DNA of 64,000 nt from Opitutales bacterium (lineage in GTDB: Bacteria; Verrucomicrobiota; Verrucomicrobiia; Opitutales; JABSRG01): positions 248,001-312,000 of the forward strand of contig JANQKZ010000038.1 of the NCBI GenBank assembly GCA_028280845.1, given 5' to 3'. The position numbers were made by a program, and so were the translations under genes. Below the pieces are notes generated by a model that was not told where the DNA came from, did not search any database, and worked only from the letters and a program-made list of their open reading frames with translations. This document shows, piece after piece, positions 26,012 to 35,508 of the stretch. The first letter of the stretch is position 1. Every line of letters begins with the position of its first letter.

Positions 26012-28084
26012 TCAAGCGTCGGCTTTCGACCTTTCGATCACCTTCTTCTCTATATCAGGAGGCAGAAACTCATAATGGCTGAGCTCCTCCGCATGAAACC
26101 CACGCCCCTGCGTCATGGACCGGAGATTGGTGGAATAGCGATACATTTCCATTTGAGGCACCTGTGCGTTAACCACCTGAAGGCCATCCTCAGCATCCAT
26201 ACCCAGGATCCGCCCACGACGCCCGGAGATATCGCCCATTACATCCCCCATATAATCTTCAGGAATATAGATAGATACATTGAGAATCGGCTCTAGCAGG
26301 ACCGGCTTTGCATTCAGGAACGCTTCGCGGAAAGCCTCCTTCCCCGCGATCTGGAAAGCGATGTCTTTCGAGTCCACCGGATGCATCTTCCCATCGTAGA
26401 AATCGATCTTCACATCGACCACGCGATACCCTGCCAGGATCCCTTCGACACAGGCCGCATTGACCCCCTTTTCCACAGAGGGAACAAACACACGGTCCAC
26501 ATTCTGCCCGACGAGGGATTCCTTAAAATCGATCCCGGCATCACGGTCATTGGGCGCAATGCGCATCCAGACTTCACCGAACTGCCCGGCTCCACCCGAC
26601 TGTTTCTTATGCCGGTACTTCGCCTCGGCATTCGCCCGAATGGTTTCGCGGAAGGGCACCCGCGGCTCCCGCATGGTTACATTCACATTAAAGCGGCGCT
26701 TTAAGGCGTCTTTGATAATCTGTAGATGCAGCTCACCCTGGCCCGAAATCACCGTTTCATGGGTCTCCGGATGGACTCCATACAGAAACGTGGGATCTTC
26801 TTCGTGCAAGGTTGTGAGTCCGGTTCCCAAGCGTTCCTCATCCCCACGTTCGGCAATCTCAAGCGTGGCATGAATATTGGGTTTTGGAAACTCCACTTCC
26901 GGCAGCCGTATATCGAGTCCATTTTTGCACAGCGTGTTCCCGGTATGGGTATCCTTCAGTTTCACAAAGGCACCGATATCTCCACTGTACAAGTGGTCTA
27001 CCGAATCCCGGTTACGGCCATTCATCAAGTAGATCTGCCCCACCCGCTCGGTCTTATTGCGATCCGTATTATGGAGATCCATGCCGACCTGGATGGACCC
27101 TGAATAGATACGGAAAAACGACAGGTCGCCGACATGGGGTTCGCTAATGGTTTTGAACACATAGAGCACCGGATCGTTTCCGTCGAGGGCCACCTCTACC
27201 GACTCATCACTGCCATTCCGCCCCTCTACGGTTTTTCGATCCACCGGGGACGAGCCGTACTTGGAGATGAAGGTCATGAGTCGCGCCACCCCGATGTTGT
27301 GTTCTGCAGAGGTGACAAAACAGGGAATGATCACCTGATCCTGTACGGCTCGGTGGACTCCCCCGCGCATCTCTTCTTCAGACAACCCGTCCTGCTCAAA
27401 AAACTTTTCCATCAAGGTATCATCCGACTCGGCAATGTACTCAATCAGCTCCTTGTGGAGGGTCTTCACTTGCTCATCATATTCCCCGGAGGCGGGCTTT
27501 TCCACGTATTTCCCGGATTGGTCAGTGTGGTAGTCGATCTCTTCGCTCCGCATCACATCCAGGGTTTTATTGAAGCCTGGCCCCGGATTTATGGGGAGCA
27601 CCATCGGGAAGACTCGGGGGCCAAACTGCTCACGCAGGGACGCCAAGACGCCATCAAAATCCACGTTCTCCCGGTCCATTCCATTGATCACGAGAATCTT
27701 CGGGATATTGAACTGGGTGGCGTACTTCCACGTCTGAACCGTTCCCAGTTCCACCCCTTTCACCGCATCCACAACGACGAGGGCGAAGTCCCCTACCCGC
27801 AATGCGCCAAGCCCATCACTGATAAAGTCTAAATACCCGGGGGTATCGATGATATTAAACTTCTTTTCCTTCCACTCCGTGTGGAGGATGGAGGCGTGAA
27901 TCGAAATTTTCCGGTCTTTTTCGTCTTCATGGTAGTCGGATACGGTGCTTCCATTTTCTATCCGACCCAGCCGGTTGATCTGCCCGGAACAGGCTAGCAT
28001 GGATTCGGCCAGCATGGTCTTTCCACTCCCACCATGGCCTACAATTGCGAAGTTCCGGATGTCTGCTGCGTGATAATCATTCAT
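26012..28084 (-). CDS. EF-G-like translational GTPase (paralogue)
   Basis: 690 residues with all five EF-G domains. The GTPase P-loop is GHGGSGKT (16-23), the DTPG motif is in NIIDTPGYLDF, and domain III has SGQGELHLQIIKDALKRRF. Domain IV has HKKQSGGAGQFGEVWMRI and GSVEKG-like VPSVEKGVNA; domain V has PEDYMGDVMGDISGRRGRI. The G-S-G-K P-loop and the overall divergence mark it as an EF-G paralogue (EF-G2 type), not the housekeeping fusA. The guanine-specificity motif reads NGMD, not NKxD, so GTP preference may be altered. No ribosomal genes flank it. Confidence 0.88.
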   Translation of the reverse strand: MNDYHAADIRNFAIVGHGGSGKTMLAESMLACSGQINRLGRIENGSTVSDYHEDEKDRKISIHASILHTEWKEKKFNIIDTPGYLDFISDGLGALRVGDFALVVVDAVKGVELGTVQTWKYATQFNIPKILVINGMDRENVDFDGVLASLREQFGPRVFPMVLPINPGPGFNKTLDVMRSEEIDYHTDQSGKYVEKPASGEYDEQVKTLHKELIEYIAESDDTLMEKFFEQDGLSEEEMRGGVHRAVQDQVIIPCFVTSAEHNIGVARLMTFISKYGSSPVDRKTVEGRNGSDESVEVALDGNDPVLYVFKTISEPHVGDLSFFRIYSGSIQVGMDLHNTDRNKTERVGQIYLMNGRNRDSVDHLYSGDIGAFVKLKDTHTGNTLCKNGLDIRLPEVEFPKPNIHATLEIAERGDEERLGTGLTTLHEEDPTFLYGVHPETHETVISGQGELHLQIIKDALKRRFNVNVTMREPRVPFRETIRANAEAKYRHKKQSGGAGQFGEVWMRIAPNDRDAGIDFKESLVGQNVDRVFVPSVEKGVNAACVEGILAGYRVVDVKIDFYDGKMHPVDSKDIAFQIAGKEAFREAFLNAKPVLLEPILNVSIYIPEDYMGDVMGDISGRRGRILGMDAEDGLQVVNAQVPQMEMYRYSTNLRSMTQGRGFHAEELSHYEFLPPDIEKKVIERSKADA

Positions 28085-28230
28085 AATTAAATTTTGGCTA
28101 ACGGTTAAGATGCACGGGGGCGTTGCTGTGAACGACGGCTCACCAATAGCCGCAGCTCACACCAACCACACACAACTCAGGATCACGGGCTCCGCCAAAT
28201 CCAAAAAGCCGGAGCGCCCGTCGACCTGCC

Positions 28231-28761
28231 TCAGGGAGATTCAGCTTTAGCGGCTTCTCCCTCCTCGCTCGGTGGTATGTACTCGTACACTTCTGATGGC
28301 AGACGAGTGGTAAAGCTGATCACCTTCGGCTGGACCAGGCGGTCAAAATCCGTGTAGTTCATTTTCACCAGCTCGGTGTGACTTCCTGCATTAAAAAAGA
28401 TGATTTCATCCTCTGTCAGGCTTTGAGCCACATAGACATCCATATCAAATAGATTCCCAAACGGTGGCATCGCCCCCACCTCGCAGTCCGGAAACTTGTC
28501 TTTAAAGTCGGACTCCGCCGCCAAATATACATCCCCCGTCCCAATCGCATGCGATAATCGTGTAAAGTCTACATTGTAACTCGCTGGAAGCACCATCATC
28601 GCTAATTTGTCGTGAATTCTCACGATCACGGTCTTCGCCATTTCTTTTCCAGGTATGTGGGCCAACGCGGCAATTTCTTGAGCCGTGAAGGCCCGTGAAT
28701 GGCTTGCAACCACATACTTCACCTCCTCTTTATCCAAATAGGAACGCAGGATATCTAACAT
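28231..28761 (-). CDS. YbaK/ProX-type aminoacyl-tRNA deacylase domain protein
   Basis: 176 residues from ATG 28761; the frame extends 19 codons upstream to a TTG with no better start site. The YbaK/EbsC fold is shown by VKYVVASHSRAFTAQEIAALAHIPGKEMAKTVIVRIHDKLAMMVLP, LAAESDFKDKFPDCEVGAMPPFGNLFDMDVYVA and IIFFNAGSHTELVKMNYTDFDRLVQP. Members edit mischarged tRNAs such as Cys-tRNAPro. It is a free-standing trans-editing candidate, leftward, 146 bp upstream of the EF-G-like gene. Confidence 0.85.
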   Translation of the reverse strand: MLDILRSYLDKEEVKYVVASHSRAFTAQEIAALAHIPGKEMAKTVIVRIHDKLAMMVLPASYNVDFTRLSHAIGTGDVYLAAESDFKDKFPDCEVGAMPPFGNLFDMDVYVAQSLTEDEIIFFNAGSHTELVKMNYTDFDRLVQPKVISFTTRLPSEVYEYIPPSEEGEAAKAESP

Positions 28762-28998
28762 GATTTTTTTATATTTAGGGTGTAACAGATTAGGAAATCT
28801 TATGATAGGGCCGCTCAATCGAGCCTGTCAATCCTTCGTGTTATCCCTCCTCCTTTCAATCTTTTTTGTCGACTGGCCACGCCCCCATTCGACTCCCCCC
28901 GGCCGCGCCTGACTCCTCTCACTTCCCGACCGGTTCTCGCCCGACGTCGACCCGATTTTGTCAGATGGCGATTTTGGAGACGAAGGATATCTTTTTTA

Positions 28999-29012
28999 TG
29001 CAATAAAATGCA
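28999..29012 (+). promoter_or_regulatory. Predicted operator, copy 1 (TGCAATAAAATGCA)
   Basis: Exact match to TGCA-N6-TGCA, upstream of the TonB receptor. The palindromic outline and the LacI regulator gene in the same locus suggest a LacI-family operator. Confidence 0.55.
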
Positions 29013-29097
29013 CTAAATCTTTATTTTTTCTCATTAATTAAATGGTTTATATTTTATAAATAATTGATAATTATAAAATTAAATCAAAAAATAATAA

Positions 29098-29111
29098 TGC
29101 ACACTAATGCA
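29098..29111 (+). promoter_or_regulatory. Predicted operator, copy 2 (TGCACACTAATGCA)
   Basis: Second exact match, 99 bp from the first (about nine helical turns), as expected for a looped or tandem operator pair. Confidence 0.55.
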
Positions 29112-29249
29112 CATTTTTTAATTGACCGGCACCCCTTCCCACAATCATATTCAACATCATGGAGCTCCGGGTTGACCCCGCTCAAGCGAGGGTTCCCCTC
29201 CCGGAAACTACCCCCACCCCTAATAAAAATAACTCCAAACTCACTGAAT

Positions 29250-32171
29250 ATGAAATCAGGCAATCCTGAATTCCAGCTATGGCGCAAAGCCATCGCTTTG
29301 GGTTTCATCGGGCTTCTCCCTTTCACCGGGTATGCCCAGGATTCTTCGGAATCCGATGAAAATGAAGACAACGAAATTGCAACCCTGAATCCATTCGAGG
29401 TCACCACTTCCGGGGATTCCCGTTATTTCGCCACCAATTCGATCGCCGGCACACGTGTCGACTATCGGATTCAAGACATCCCCATTTCGATTGAGGTCAT
29501 CACCTCCGAATTCATTGAAGACACGGGCTCCGTAGATCTCCGTGAATCGCTGAGATATAGTGCTGGTATCGTTCTCCAGTCCCAAAATGATGCCCTCTCT
29601 CAGCCGTTTTCCGATACGGGAGGGGTTCACAACCCGGAAGGGGTCACCAACAATAAAACCAACACCTCGATCAAGATACGCGGCTTCGTCACGGACAACG
29701 TATTGAGAAGCGGGTACCGCCGACAGCATGCAACCGACGCGATTAATATCGACCGGATTGAGGTCGTGCGCGGGCCCAATGCCCTGCTCTACGGGATTGG
29801 CAACTTCGGAGGGATTGTCAACTACCTGGCCAAACGGCCACTTCCGGAACAGAGAACCGAGCTTGGGTTCACAGTCGGTTCAGATGAGTTTTACCGGTTC
29901 ACCGTAGATAATACCGGACCCATGGGAGACCACTTTGCTTACCGTATTACCGGGGCCTTGGAGTCCACCAATCACTGGACAGAAATCAAGGACCAACAGC
30001 ATTGGTTCATCTCCCCGGTTCTCGAATGGCGACCCTTCGAGAAGACTCGGATAATCGCGGACTTTGAGTTCGGGGCACAGGAGGAAACCGGGGTTAGCTT
30101 CCAAAGTGTTCGTGCGCCCACCCTGGGCAACTTCGATGTCACCCAGCAAGACCGCCTGGAAGTTTTCGGCCTCCTCGAGTTTGATGGAAAAGACCCGCGG
30201 ACCTTTCGCTGGTCGGGTCCGGATACCTTTCTGAATACGGACGCGATGAACATGAATTTGGAACTCCAGCAGGAACTTCTGCCCAATCTCCATCTTCTTG
30301 CCGGGTATAACTATTCGCAAAATAAGTTCGAATCCCGAGACGTCTTTGGGTCCCTCAATCAGAATGTCGGCCCCACGAATCTTCGGGGCTCTTACTTATC
30401 GAAACGGGTAGTCACCGGAACCGAGGACCCCAATCCTGTTCAGGTCGACAACGCCATTTTCCAATATCAATGGCAGGATCGTGAGGAAGAGAATAAGCGG
30501 GATCAGGTCCGAGTTGAATTAAACTACCGCCTCAACCTCTTCCGGGGCAGCGATTGGCTGGGTTCACAAAACAACTTCATGCTCGGCTTCTCCTGGGAAG
30601 AACTGGAGACCGAAACCTTCGCCCGCGGGACTGATTCCTCCGGCACGGACCCCATCCGCGACGGATGGAATTGGAAATCGCCTACGGACGCTTCCTACAT
30701 TCGCTTTGGCACACAGGGAGATGGAGTGGCCGATGAACCCCTCACCGATCGATTCCGCAATATCACGGTGGCTTCAAACACAGCCTGGTACGGGGTCTAC
30801 TCCGGAGCCTGGCTCAATGATCGAGTTCACGCCATCGTTGGATATCGGAATGACACGGCCTCCACCTCGGTGGATCAAGTGGGCTTCCGCCCGGGAGAAG
30901 GCACCTTTAATTCTTCGGCTGATGGATTTGAAAAGGGATCCTGGCAATTTGGCCTCAGTGTTGAGCCCCTCAAAGGGGTGACCCTGTTCGGCCTCACTTC
31001 AGAGGGACTGCAACCCAATTTCGGCGGCAATATCGACGGCAATGGCCAACCGCTTGACGCCACCACGGCAGAGTCGGAAGAACTGGGAATCAAACTCTCC
31101 CTCTTTGAAAACAAGCTGACCCTGAGTGGCAGTGTATTTAAGATCGAACGGGAGGGGATTCCATTCTCCTACTGGTGGGCCCCCGCCCCCGCTCGCGGGG
31201 CTTTTGACCCGAATGCCGATATCGTCTACCGTATGGATGACTTCAATCCGCTGACCAAACCCGACAATGTTTATCTGCAAGCCGGACTCGATGAATTCAT
31301 CGCCGCTCAAAACAGCGGAGCCGTCTTTGAACAAAACGGGTTAACTTACCTGAACGCTTCCACCTCCCAAGGGGCAGCCTACCTCAACGCGGTCTTTGAC
31401 AGCCTGAATGCAGCCTACGCGCTTCCTCCCGGGGAACGTCCAGCAGATGCCTGGCCAGGATGGCTCTACAATGGTTTCGATGATCCTCTGGTAAACACAG
31501 CAGCGGAAAATTGGTCCGTCGGAGAATTTTTCCAGTCCATTTCCGACAAATCGGAGGGCTACGAAATCCAGCTGATGTTTGCGCCAATGGCCAACTGGCA
31601 AAATATCATCACCTTCTCTCATGTTGAACGTGAAATCGTCAGCCCGGGCAACTTCGTCACCCATCCGTTCAATGAGGGCAATGTAGACCTCTGGCCGATG
31701 TGGCGCTTCCCCAACGGTAACTGGGGCCTCACCGGGTTTGCCCCCGAAGACGTTTACCTGGATCCCTCAGATTCCGGCACCTGGACCGGCATCGGATATG
31801 GTCGGGGGGAGTCGCTTGATGATACCCCTCCGTATGCCATCTCTGGCTGGACCTCGTACGACTTCATCGATGGAAGCCTGAAGGGCCTGCGGTTGGGCCT
31901 GGGCTTCAACTGGGAAGACAAACGTGAGTTCGCCTCAGAATTTACCAGTGCGGGACAGAAGAAGGAGAATCCTACGGAAAATAAGATCCAGGCCTTCACC
32001 CCGGAGCGCTTCCAACTCAATGGTATGCTTCGCTACGAATGGCTCCTGCGGGATCGCTACAACATGGCGGTTCAACTAAACGTCGATAACATCCTCGACG
32101 ATAAAGACCAGTACGGCCTGCTCTACGCACCGGGTCGTTCCTGGCGCTTCAATCTATCAACCAGCTTCTGA
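29250..32171 (+). CDS. TonB-dependent receptor
   Basis: 973 residues from ATG 29250. A signal peptide (LWRKAIALGFIGLLPFTGYA) is followed by an acidic stretch and the TonB-box-like LNPFEVTTSG. The plug domain follows (QDIPISIEVITSEFIEDTGSVDLRESLRYSAGI...RIEVVRGPNALLYGIGNFGGIVNYLAKRPL), then a long beta-barrel with AEELGIKLSLFENKLTLSG-like strands and a C-terminal NLSTSF. It is an outer-membrane importer driven by TonB. Next to GH16 and GH17 enzymes it probably takes up oligosaccharides. It is likely repressed by the LacI-type protein through the two upstream sites. Confidence 0.92.
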   Translation: MKSGNPEFQLWRKAIALGFIGLLPFTGYAQDSSESDENEDNEIATLNPFEVTTSGDSRYFATNSIAGTRVDYRIQDIPISIEVITSEFIEDTGSVDLRESLRYSAGIVLQSQNDALSQPFSDTGGVHNPEGVTNNKTNTSIKIRGFVTDNVLRSGYRRQHATDAINIDRIEVVRGPNALLYGIGNFGGIVNYLAKRPLPEQRTELGFTVGSDEFYRFTVDNTGPMGDHFAYRITGALESTNHWTEIKDQQHWFISPVLEWRPFEKTRIIADFEFGAQEETGVSFQSVRAPTLGNFDVTQQDRLEVFGLLEFDGKDPRTFRWSGPDTFLNTDAMNMNLELQQELLPNLHLLAGYNYSQNKFESRDVFGSLNQNVGPTNLRGSYLSKRVVTGTEDPNPVQVDNAIFQYQWQDREEENKRDQVRVELNYRLNLFRGSDWLGSQNNFMLGFSWEELETETFARGTDSSGTDPIRDGWNWKSPTDASYIRFGTQGDGVADEPLTDRFRNITVASNTAWYGVYSGAWLNDRVHAIVGYRNDTASTSVDQVGFRPGEGTFNSSADGFEKGSWQFGLSVEPLKGVTLFGLTSEGLQPNFGGNIDGNGQPLDATTAESEELGIKLSLFENKLTLSGSVFKIEREGIPFSYWWAPAPARGAFDPNADIVYRMDDFNPLTKPDNVYLQAGLDEFIAAQNSGAVFEQNGLTYLNASTSQGAAYLNAVFDSLNAAYALPPGERPADAWPGWLYNGFDDPLVNTAAENWSVGEFFQSISDKSEGYEIQLMFAPMANWQNIITFSHVEREIVSPGNFVTHPFNEGNVDLWPMWRFPNGNWGLTGFAPEDVYLDPSDSGTWTGIGYGRGESLDDTPPYAISGWTSYDFIDGSLKGLRLGLGFNWEDKREFASEFTSAGQKKENPTENKIQAFTPERFQLNGMLRYEWLLRDRYNMAVQLNVDNILDDKDQYGLLYAPGRSWRFNLSTSF

Positions 32172-32222
32172 TTAAAGGCCCTAACGGTTCATTCAGTAGG
32201 ATTAAGATAATTTTAGAGACAT

Positions 32223-32248
32223 CCCTCCTCTCCTTCGGGGGAGGAGGG
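32223..32248. terminator. Strong hairpin with UUCG loop after the TonB receptor gene
   Basis: CCCTCCTCTCC-TTCG-GGGGAGGAGGG forms an 11-pair stem with one wobble and a stable UUCG tetraloop, 51 bp after the receptor stop and 34 bp before the LacI start. No T-run follows, so it may be an attenuator or mRNA-stabilising element rather than a classical terminator. Confidence 0.5.
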
Positions 32249-32282
32249 CATCTAAAAGCTTTACCTGAAACAACCCTGTAGT

Positions 32283-33380
32283 ATGGAATCCAAGGCAATC
32301 ACAATGCCTCGCCCATCATCCAACGGACTCGAAACGGTTAATCAGCAATACATCGCGGAACAACTTAACTTATCCCGCACCACCGTTTCCCGCTGCTTTA
32401 CCAATCACCCGAAAATTAATCCGGAAACCCGGGCCAAAGTTTTTAAACTGGCAGCAAAGTTGGGCTACCGCTATTCCGCTCCGAGAAATATTCGGGACCG
32501 GAAACCCAATCGGGGGAATACCATTTCGGTCTTGATTGGATTACGTGAGGACTACGATGGGCCGGTTGAAACAGATACCCTTATCCTTCAGGGTATCAGT
32601 GAAAAGGCTGCCGCCAGCCGGTTGGAACTGGAAATCCACTATGTTGAGCCAAGGACATTCAACCCGCCCCCGCGTGCCCGACAGATCTTTCCCAATGGAA
32701 GCCCCACTCGATGGAAAGGCCTCATCCTGCTCTATCCCTTCAAGGAACCCGTGGTGCAGAGCCTGATGAGTCGGGTCCCCACGGTTTCCGTTCTTGAGGA
32801 CTATAACCGTGCGGATGTGGATTGCATCAATCCCGACCAGATCCGTGGCATCTCGCGCATGGTTGAACACCTCCACGACCTGGGTCATCAAAAGATTGGT
32901 TTCCTCTCCTGGAAATATAGCGTGCCCGCCCCCTGGGTTGAACGCCGCCTGGGAGCCTACGTTGAAAATCTCATCCGGTTCAACATGACCTTGAACCAGG
33001 ACTGGATCTTGAATGTGCGCCCCGATGAAAATCTGGAGGCCGCACAGTTGGCCCAGCGGGTGGCTGGTTGGGTCGACCAGGGAGTGACCGGCTGGGTCTG
33101 TGCTGCAGATCACCAGGCTTATTCCCTCGTTCGCGATCTTAACCAACTCGGGGTCCAGGTCCCTCGGGATTGCTCGGTCACCGGCTTTGATGGAATTCAT
33201 CCGATGTATGACCTGCCTCAACTCTCCACCGTCAAAGTTCCCTTTCAGGAAATTGGTGTTTCTGCCCTTACCACTCTACTCAGAAAAATCGAGAACCCCA
33301 TGGCGGCCCGTCGCCACATTCTGGTCTCCGGAAGTGAAGTCATAGGGAAGAGCACGGCGCCTCCCCCTTCAACACATTAG
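32283..33380 (+). CDS. LacI-family transcriptional regulator
   Basis: 365 residues. The N-terminal helix-turn-helix is NQQYIAEQLNLSRTTVSRCFTNHPKINPETRAKVFKLAAKLGYRY. The C-terminal part is a periplasmic-binding-protein-like sensor (VSVLIGLREDYDG, HLHDLGHQKIGFLSW, DQGVTGWVCAADHQAYSLVRDLNQLGVQVPRDCSVTGFDGI). It lies between the TonB receptor and the carbohydrate enzymes, and is probably the repressor of the surrounding locus through TGCA-N6-TGCA. The inducer is likely an oligosaccharide; the exact binding site is inferred. Confidence 0.9.
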   Translation: MESKAITMPRPSSNGLETVNQQYIAEQLNLSRTTVSRCFTNHPKINPETRAKVFKLAAKLGYRYSAPRNIRDRKPNRGNTISVLIGLREDYDGPVETDTLILQGISEKAAASRLELEIHYVEPRTFNPPPRARQIFPNGSPTRWKGLILLYPFKEPVVQSLMSRVPTVSVLEDYNRADVDCINPDQIRGISRMVEHLHDLGHQKIGFLSWKYSVPAPWVERRLGAYVENLIRFNMTLNQDWILNVRPDENLEAAQLAQRVAGWVDQGVTGWVCAADHQAYSLVRDLNQLGVQVPRDCSVTGFDGIHPMYDLPQLSTVKVPFQEIGVSALTTLLRKIENPMAARRHILVSGSEVIGKSTAPPPSTH

Positions 33381-33408
33381 ACCACACCTGCCTTAAGGCA
33401 CCATTTCC

Positions 33409-35508
33409 ATGTTAACCATCAGCCTTCCCGGGCTGGAGATCTGTCGCTTGGGCCCTGAAACAATCGGGTTTCGGGATTCCCGGCAAACGGCTCGTCTCCG
33501 CCTCTACCTGCTCGCCAACAACGAGAAATCCATGTTTCAGTGTGAAACTCCCCAAGGGAGTTCGACTGAAGTGTCCCTGATTTGGCAGCACCCGAAATTC
33601 GGAGCCGTTCAGCAGGAATGGATCTTCTCGAAGACCGGTGATGATTGCCGGGCAAAGATTCACTGGACCTTACAACCGGATCACGCGCTGGATGCCCAGA
33701 TTCAATGCGAGTGGGAAATCCTCCCGCTCGACACCCCTCGATTCATGATCCCGGGAAGCCTCTACGGCACTAACAATATTCAGGATTCCTATAGCGTTCA
33801 GCCTCAACTCAATTACCGGGGCGATCTGCATTACCCCAAGACGCCCCTTATTTTTACCAGGGCCGACCGCTCCACTCATAATGCTGTGCTGGTGTGGAAC
33901 CGTAACCGGGTCTTGGCCATGCGTATCGATGAACGGACCCATTCCGGCGATTCATCGTTTTACAATGGCCTTTATGTGGATACGCGTGGGAGGGACATCT
34001 ACGACCGGCTTGGCATTACCTTGGGGTACCGCCACAGACCCGTACATTACAAAGGGAAGCTGGATGAAGACTCGTTTACCCATGACCCAAATCCACATCC
34101 CATCCAATTTGCAGAAGGACGGACATATCGAACTGACGGTCATTTTTTTTGGGGTTGCCAGGACACCTTTGACTGCTTCGAAAGCCCCATTGAATGGTTT
34201 TACGAACAAATCCATGAATACCCGAAGAACTCCGGACCCAGAGATGAGGTGGTGAGCGAGTTAGTTCATGGAATTGTAAACCATGGTTACGACCGGGAGC
34301 ATCAATATTTCCCAACGGTGGTTTCCGGTAGCTATGCGGAAACCGGAGTCGCCGGGGACACGGCATGGACAGGCGGTATGCAAGTCGCCTACCCTCTCCT
34401 TCGTGCAGGATTCAATCACCCGGAAGCTGAGGCCATCGCTTTAGACTACATCTCCAACCTTCTCGAAACAGGTATTTGTCCCAGCTCAGGCTTTTTCTAC
34501 GAATCCAAATCCAAAGAAGCGTGGAGGAACACCGGTTGGTGGACTTCACACCTCCAGGTCGACGACTGCGATGGACGACGACTGGAAGAAGTTCACTCGG
34601 CTTACATTAACGGCCAGGCAGCATGCTACCTCTTAAAGTCTATCAAAATCCTCCAAGCCTCAAATCAAGCCCAGGATTACCCGCTCACGAACTGGTTAGT
34701 GACCATAAAAAGTCTGTTGGATCGTGTCATTGACCAACAGCGGTTTGATGGAGCCTATGGGGTCTACTTCGATCCCTCCAACGGGGAAGCTCGATACTAC
34801 AATAGTTTTCAGGGGGCCTGGTTTTTTGCGGCCATCGCCGAGCTGTATTCGGTCCTGAAAGATCCAGCCTATCTCGCCTCCCTGGAAAAGGCCGACCAAT
34901 TCTATTTCAAAGCCATTATGCGTTGGGAGCCCTGGGGCACCCCTATGGATGTTGACCACGCAGTCGATGAAGAAGGGAATCTGGCCTACATCACAGGGGT
35001 TACCACGCTGCATCGAATGACACGTAACGAAGCGTGGTTATACCGGCTCGAACGAGCCTTCCATTTCGAGTTCACCTGGAAATTCGCCTACAATACTCAA
35101 TTCGTCAACGAGCCCTTAAAGTCGATGAATTGGTCCTCATCTGGAGGCAGTATCACCTCCACGCATAATATCCACATCCACCAAATGGGAAATCTGGTGG
35201 CGGAGGAACTCTACTACCTGGTCCAGCTAACCGACAATCCCTACTATAAAGCGCGCCTTCGTGATACGGTCATTTGGGGCTTGGGCACCCACAACCGAAG
35301 CGATGGCTACTTTGGTTATGGCCTTCGCGGATTTGTAACCGAACAGTTTTTCCATAGCGACGGGGTTCAGGACGATATCGAGCGAATTCCGGATGGAGGG
35401 ATCTGGCCGGACTTCCTGCCCTGGGCCTCCAGCTGTGTCCTCCTTTCTACCATCGCAGATATCCCGGATGAATACTATGAACCCCCCACCCGGAATGAAG
35501 TTAGCTAG
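33409..35508 (+). CDS. Cytoplasmic (alpha/alpha)6-barrel-like protein, possible glycoside hydrolase
   Basis: 699 residues, no signal peptide. An N-terminal beta-rich 260 residues is followed by a helical region with repeated W/Y-rich helices (GDTAWTGGMQVAYPLLRAGF, YNSFQGAWFFAAIAELYSVL, MDVDHAVDEEGNLAYITGVTTLHRM). That is the layout of six-hairpin glycosidases. No catalytic motif can be assigned to a known GH family with confidence. It starts 28 bp after the LacI gene and overlaps the next gene by 14 bp, so it is in the same operon and probably acts on imported oligosaccharides. Confidence 0.65.
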   Translation: MLTISLPGLEICRLGPETIGFRDSRQTARLRLYLLANNEKSMFQCETPQGSSTEVSLIWQHPKFGAVQQEWIFSKTGDDCRAKIHWTLQPDHALDAQIQCEWEILPLDTPRFMIPGSLYGTNNIQDSYSVQPQLNYRGDLHYPKTPLIFTRADRSTHNAVLVWNRNRVLAMRIDERTHSGDSSFYNGLYVDTRGRDIYDRLGITLGYRHRPVHYKGKLDEDSFTHDPNPHPIQFAEGRTYRTDGHFFWGCQDTFDCFESPIEWFYEQIHEYPKNSGPRDEVVSELVHGIVNHGYDREHQYFPTVVSGSYAETGVAGDTAWTGGMQVAYPLLRAGFNHPEAEAIALDYISNLLETGICPSSGFFYESKSKEAWRNTGWWTSHLQVDDCDGRRLEEVHSAYINGQAACYLLKSIKILQASNQAQDYPLTNWLVTIKSLLDRVIDQQRFDGAYGVYFDPSNGEARYYNSFQGAWFFAAIAELYSVLKDPAYLASLEKADQFYFKAIMRWEPWGTPMDVDHAVDEEGNLAYITGVTTLHRMTRNEAWLYRLERAFHFEFTWKFAYNTQFVNEPLKSMNWSSSGGSITSTHNIHIHQMGNLVAEELYYLVQLTDNPYYKARLRDTVIWGLGTHNRSDGYFGYGLRGFVTEQFFHSDGVQDDIERIPDGGIWPDFLPWASSCVLLSTIADIPDEYYEPPTRNEVS

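Larger units (their letters stand above)
28762..29249. promoter_or_regulatory. AT-rich leader of the TonB receptor gene with two operator-like sites
   Basis: 488 bp. The left part is GC-rich and featureless. From 28995 it becomes very AT-rich and holds two copies of TGCA-N6-TGCA (28999-29012 and 29098-29111), about 150-250 bp before the receptor start. No gene in this stretch is supported; the upstream in-frame extension of the receptor is low-complexity. Confidence 0.6.

Noticed and set aside
29064-29249. 62-residue N-terminal extension of the TonB receptor
   Set aside because: It has no signal-like character and overlaps an operator-like site; ATG 29250 precedes a normal signal peptide.
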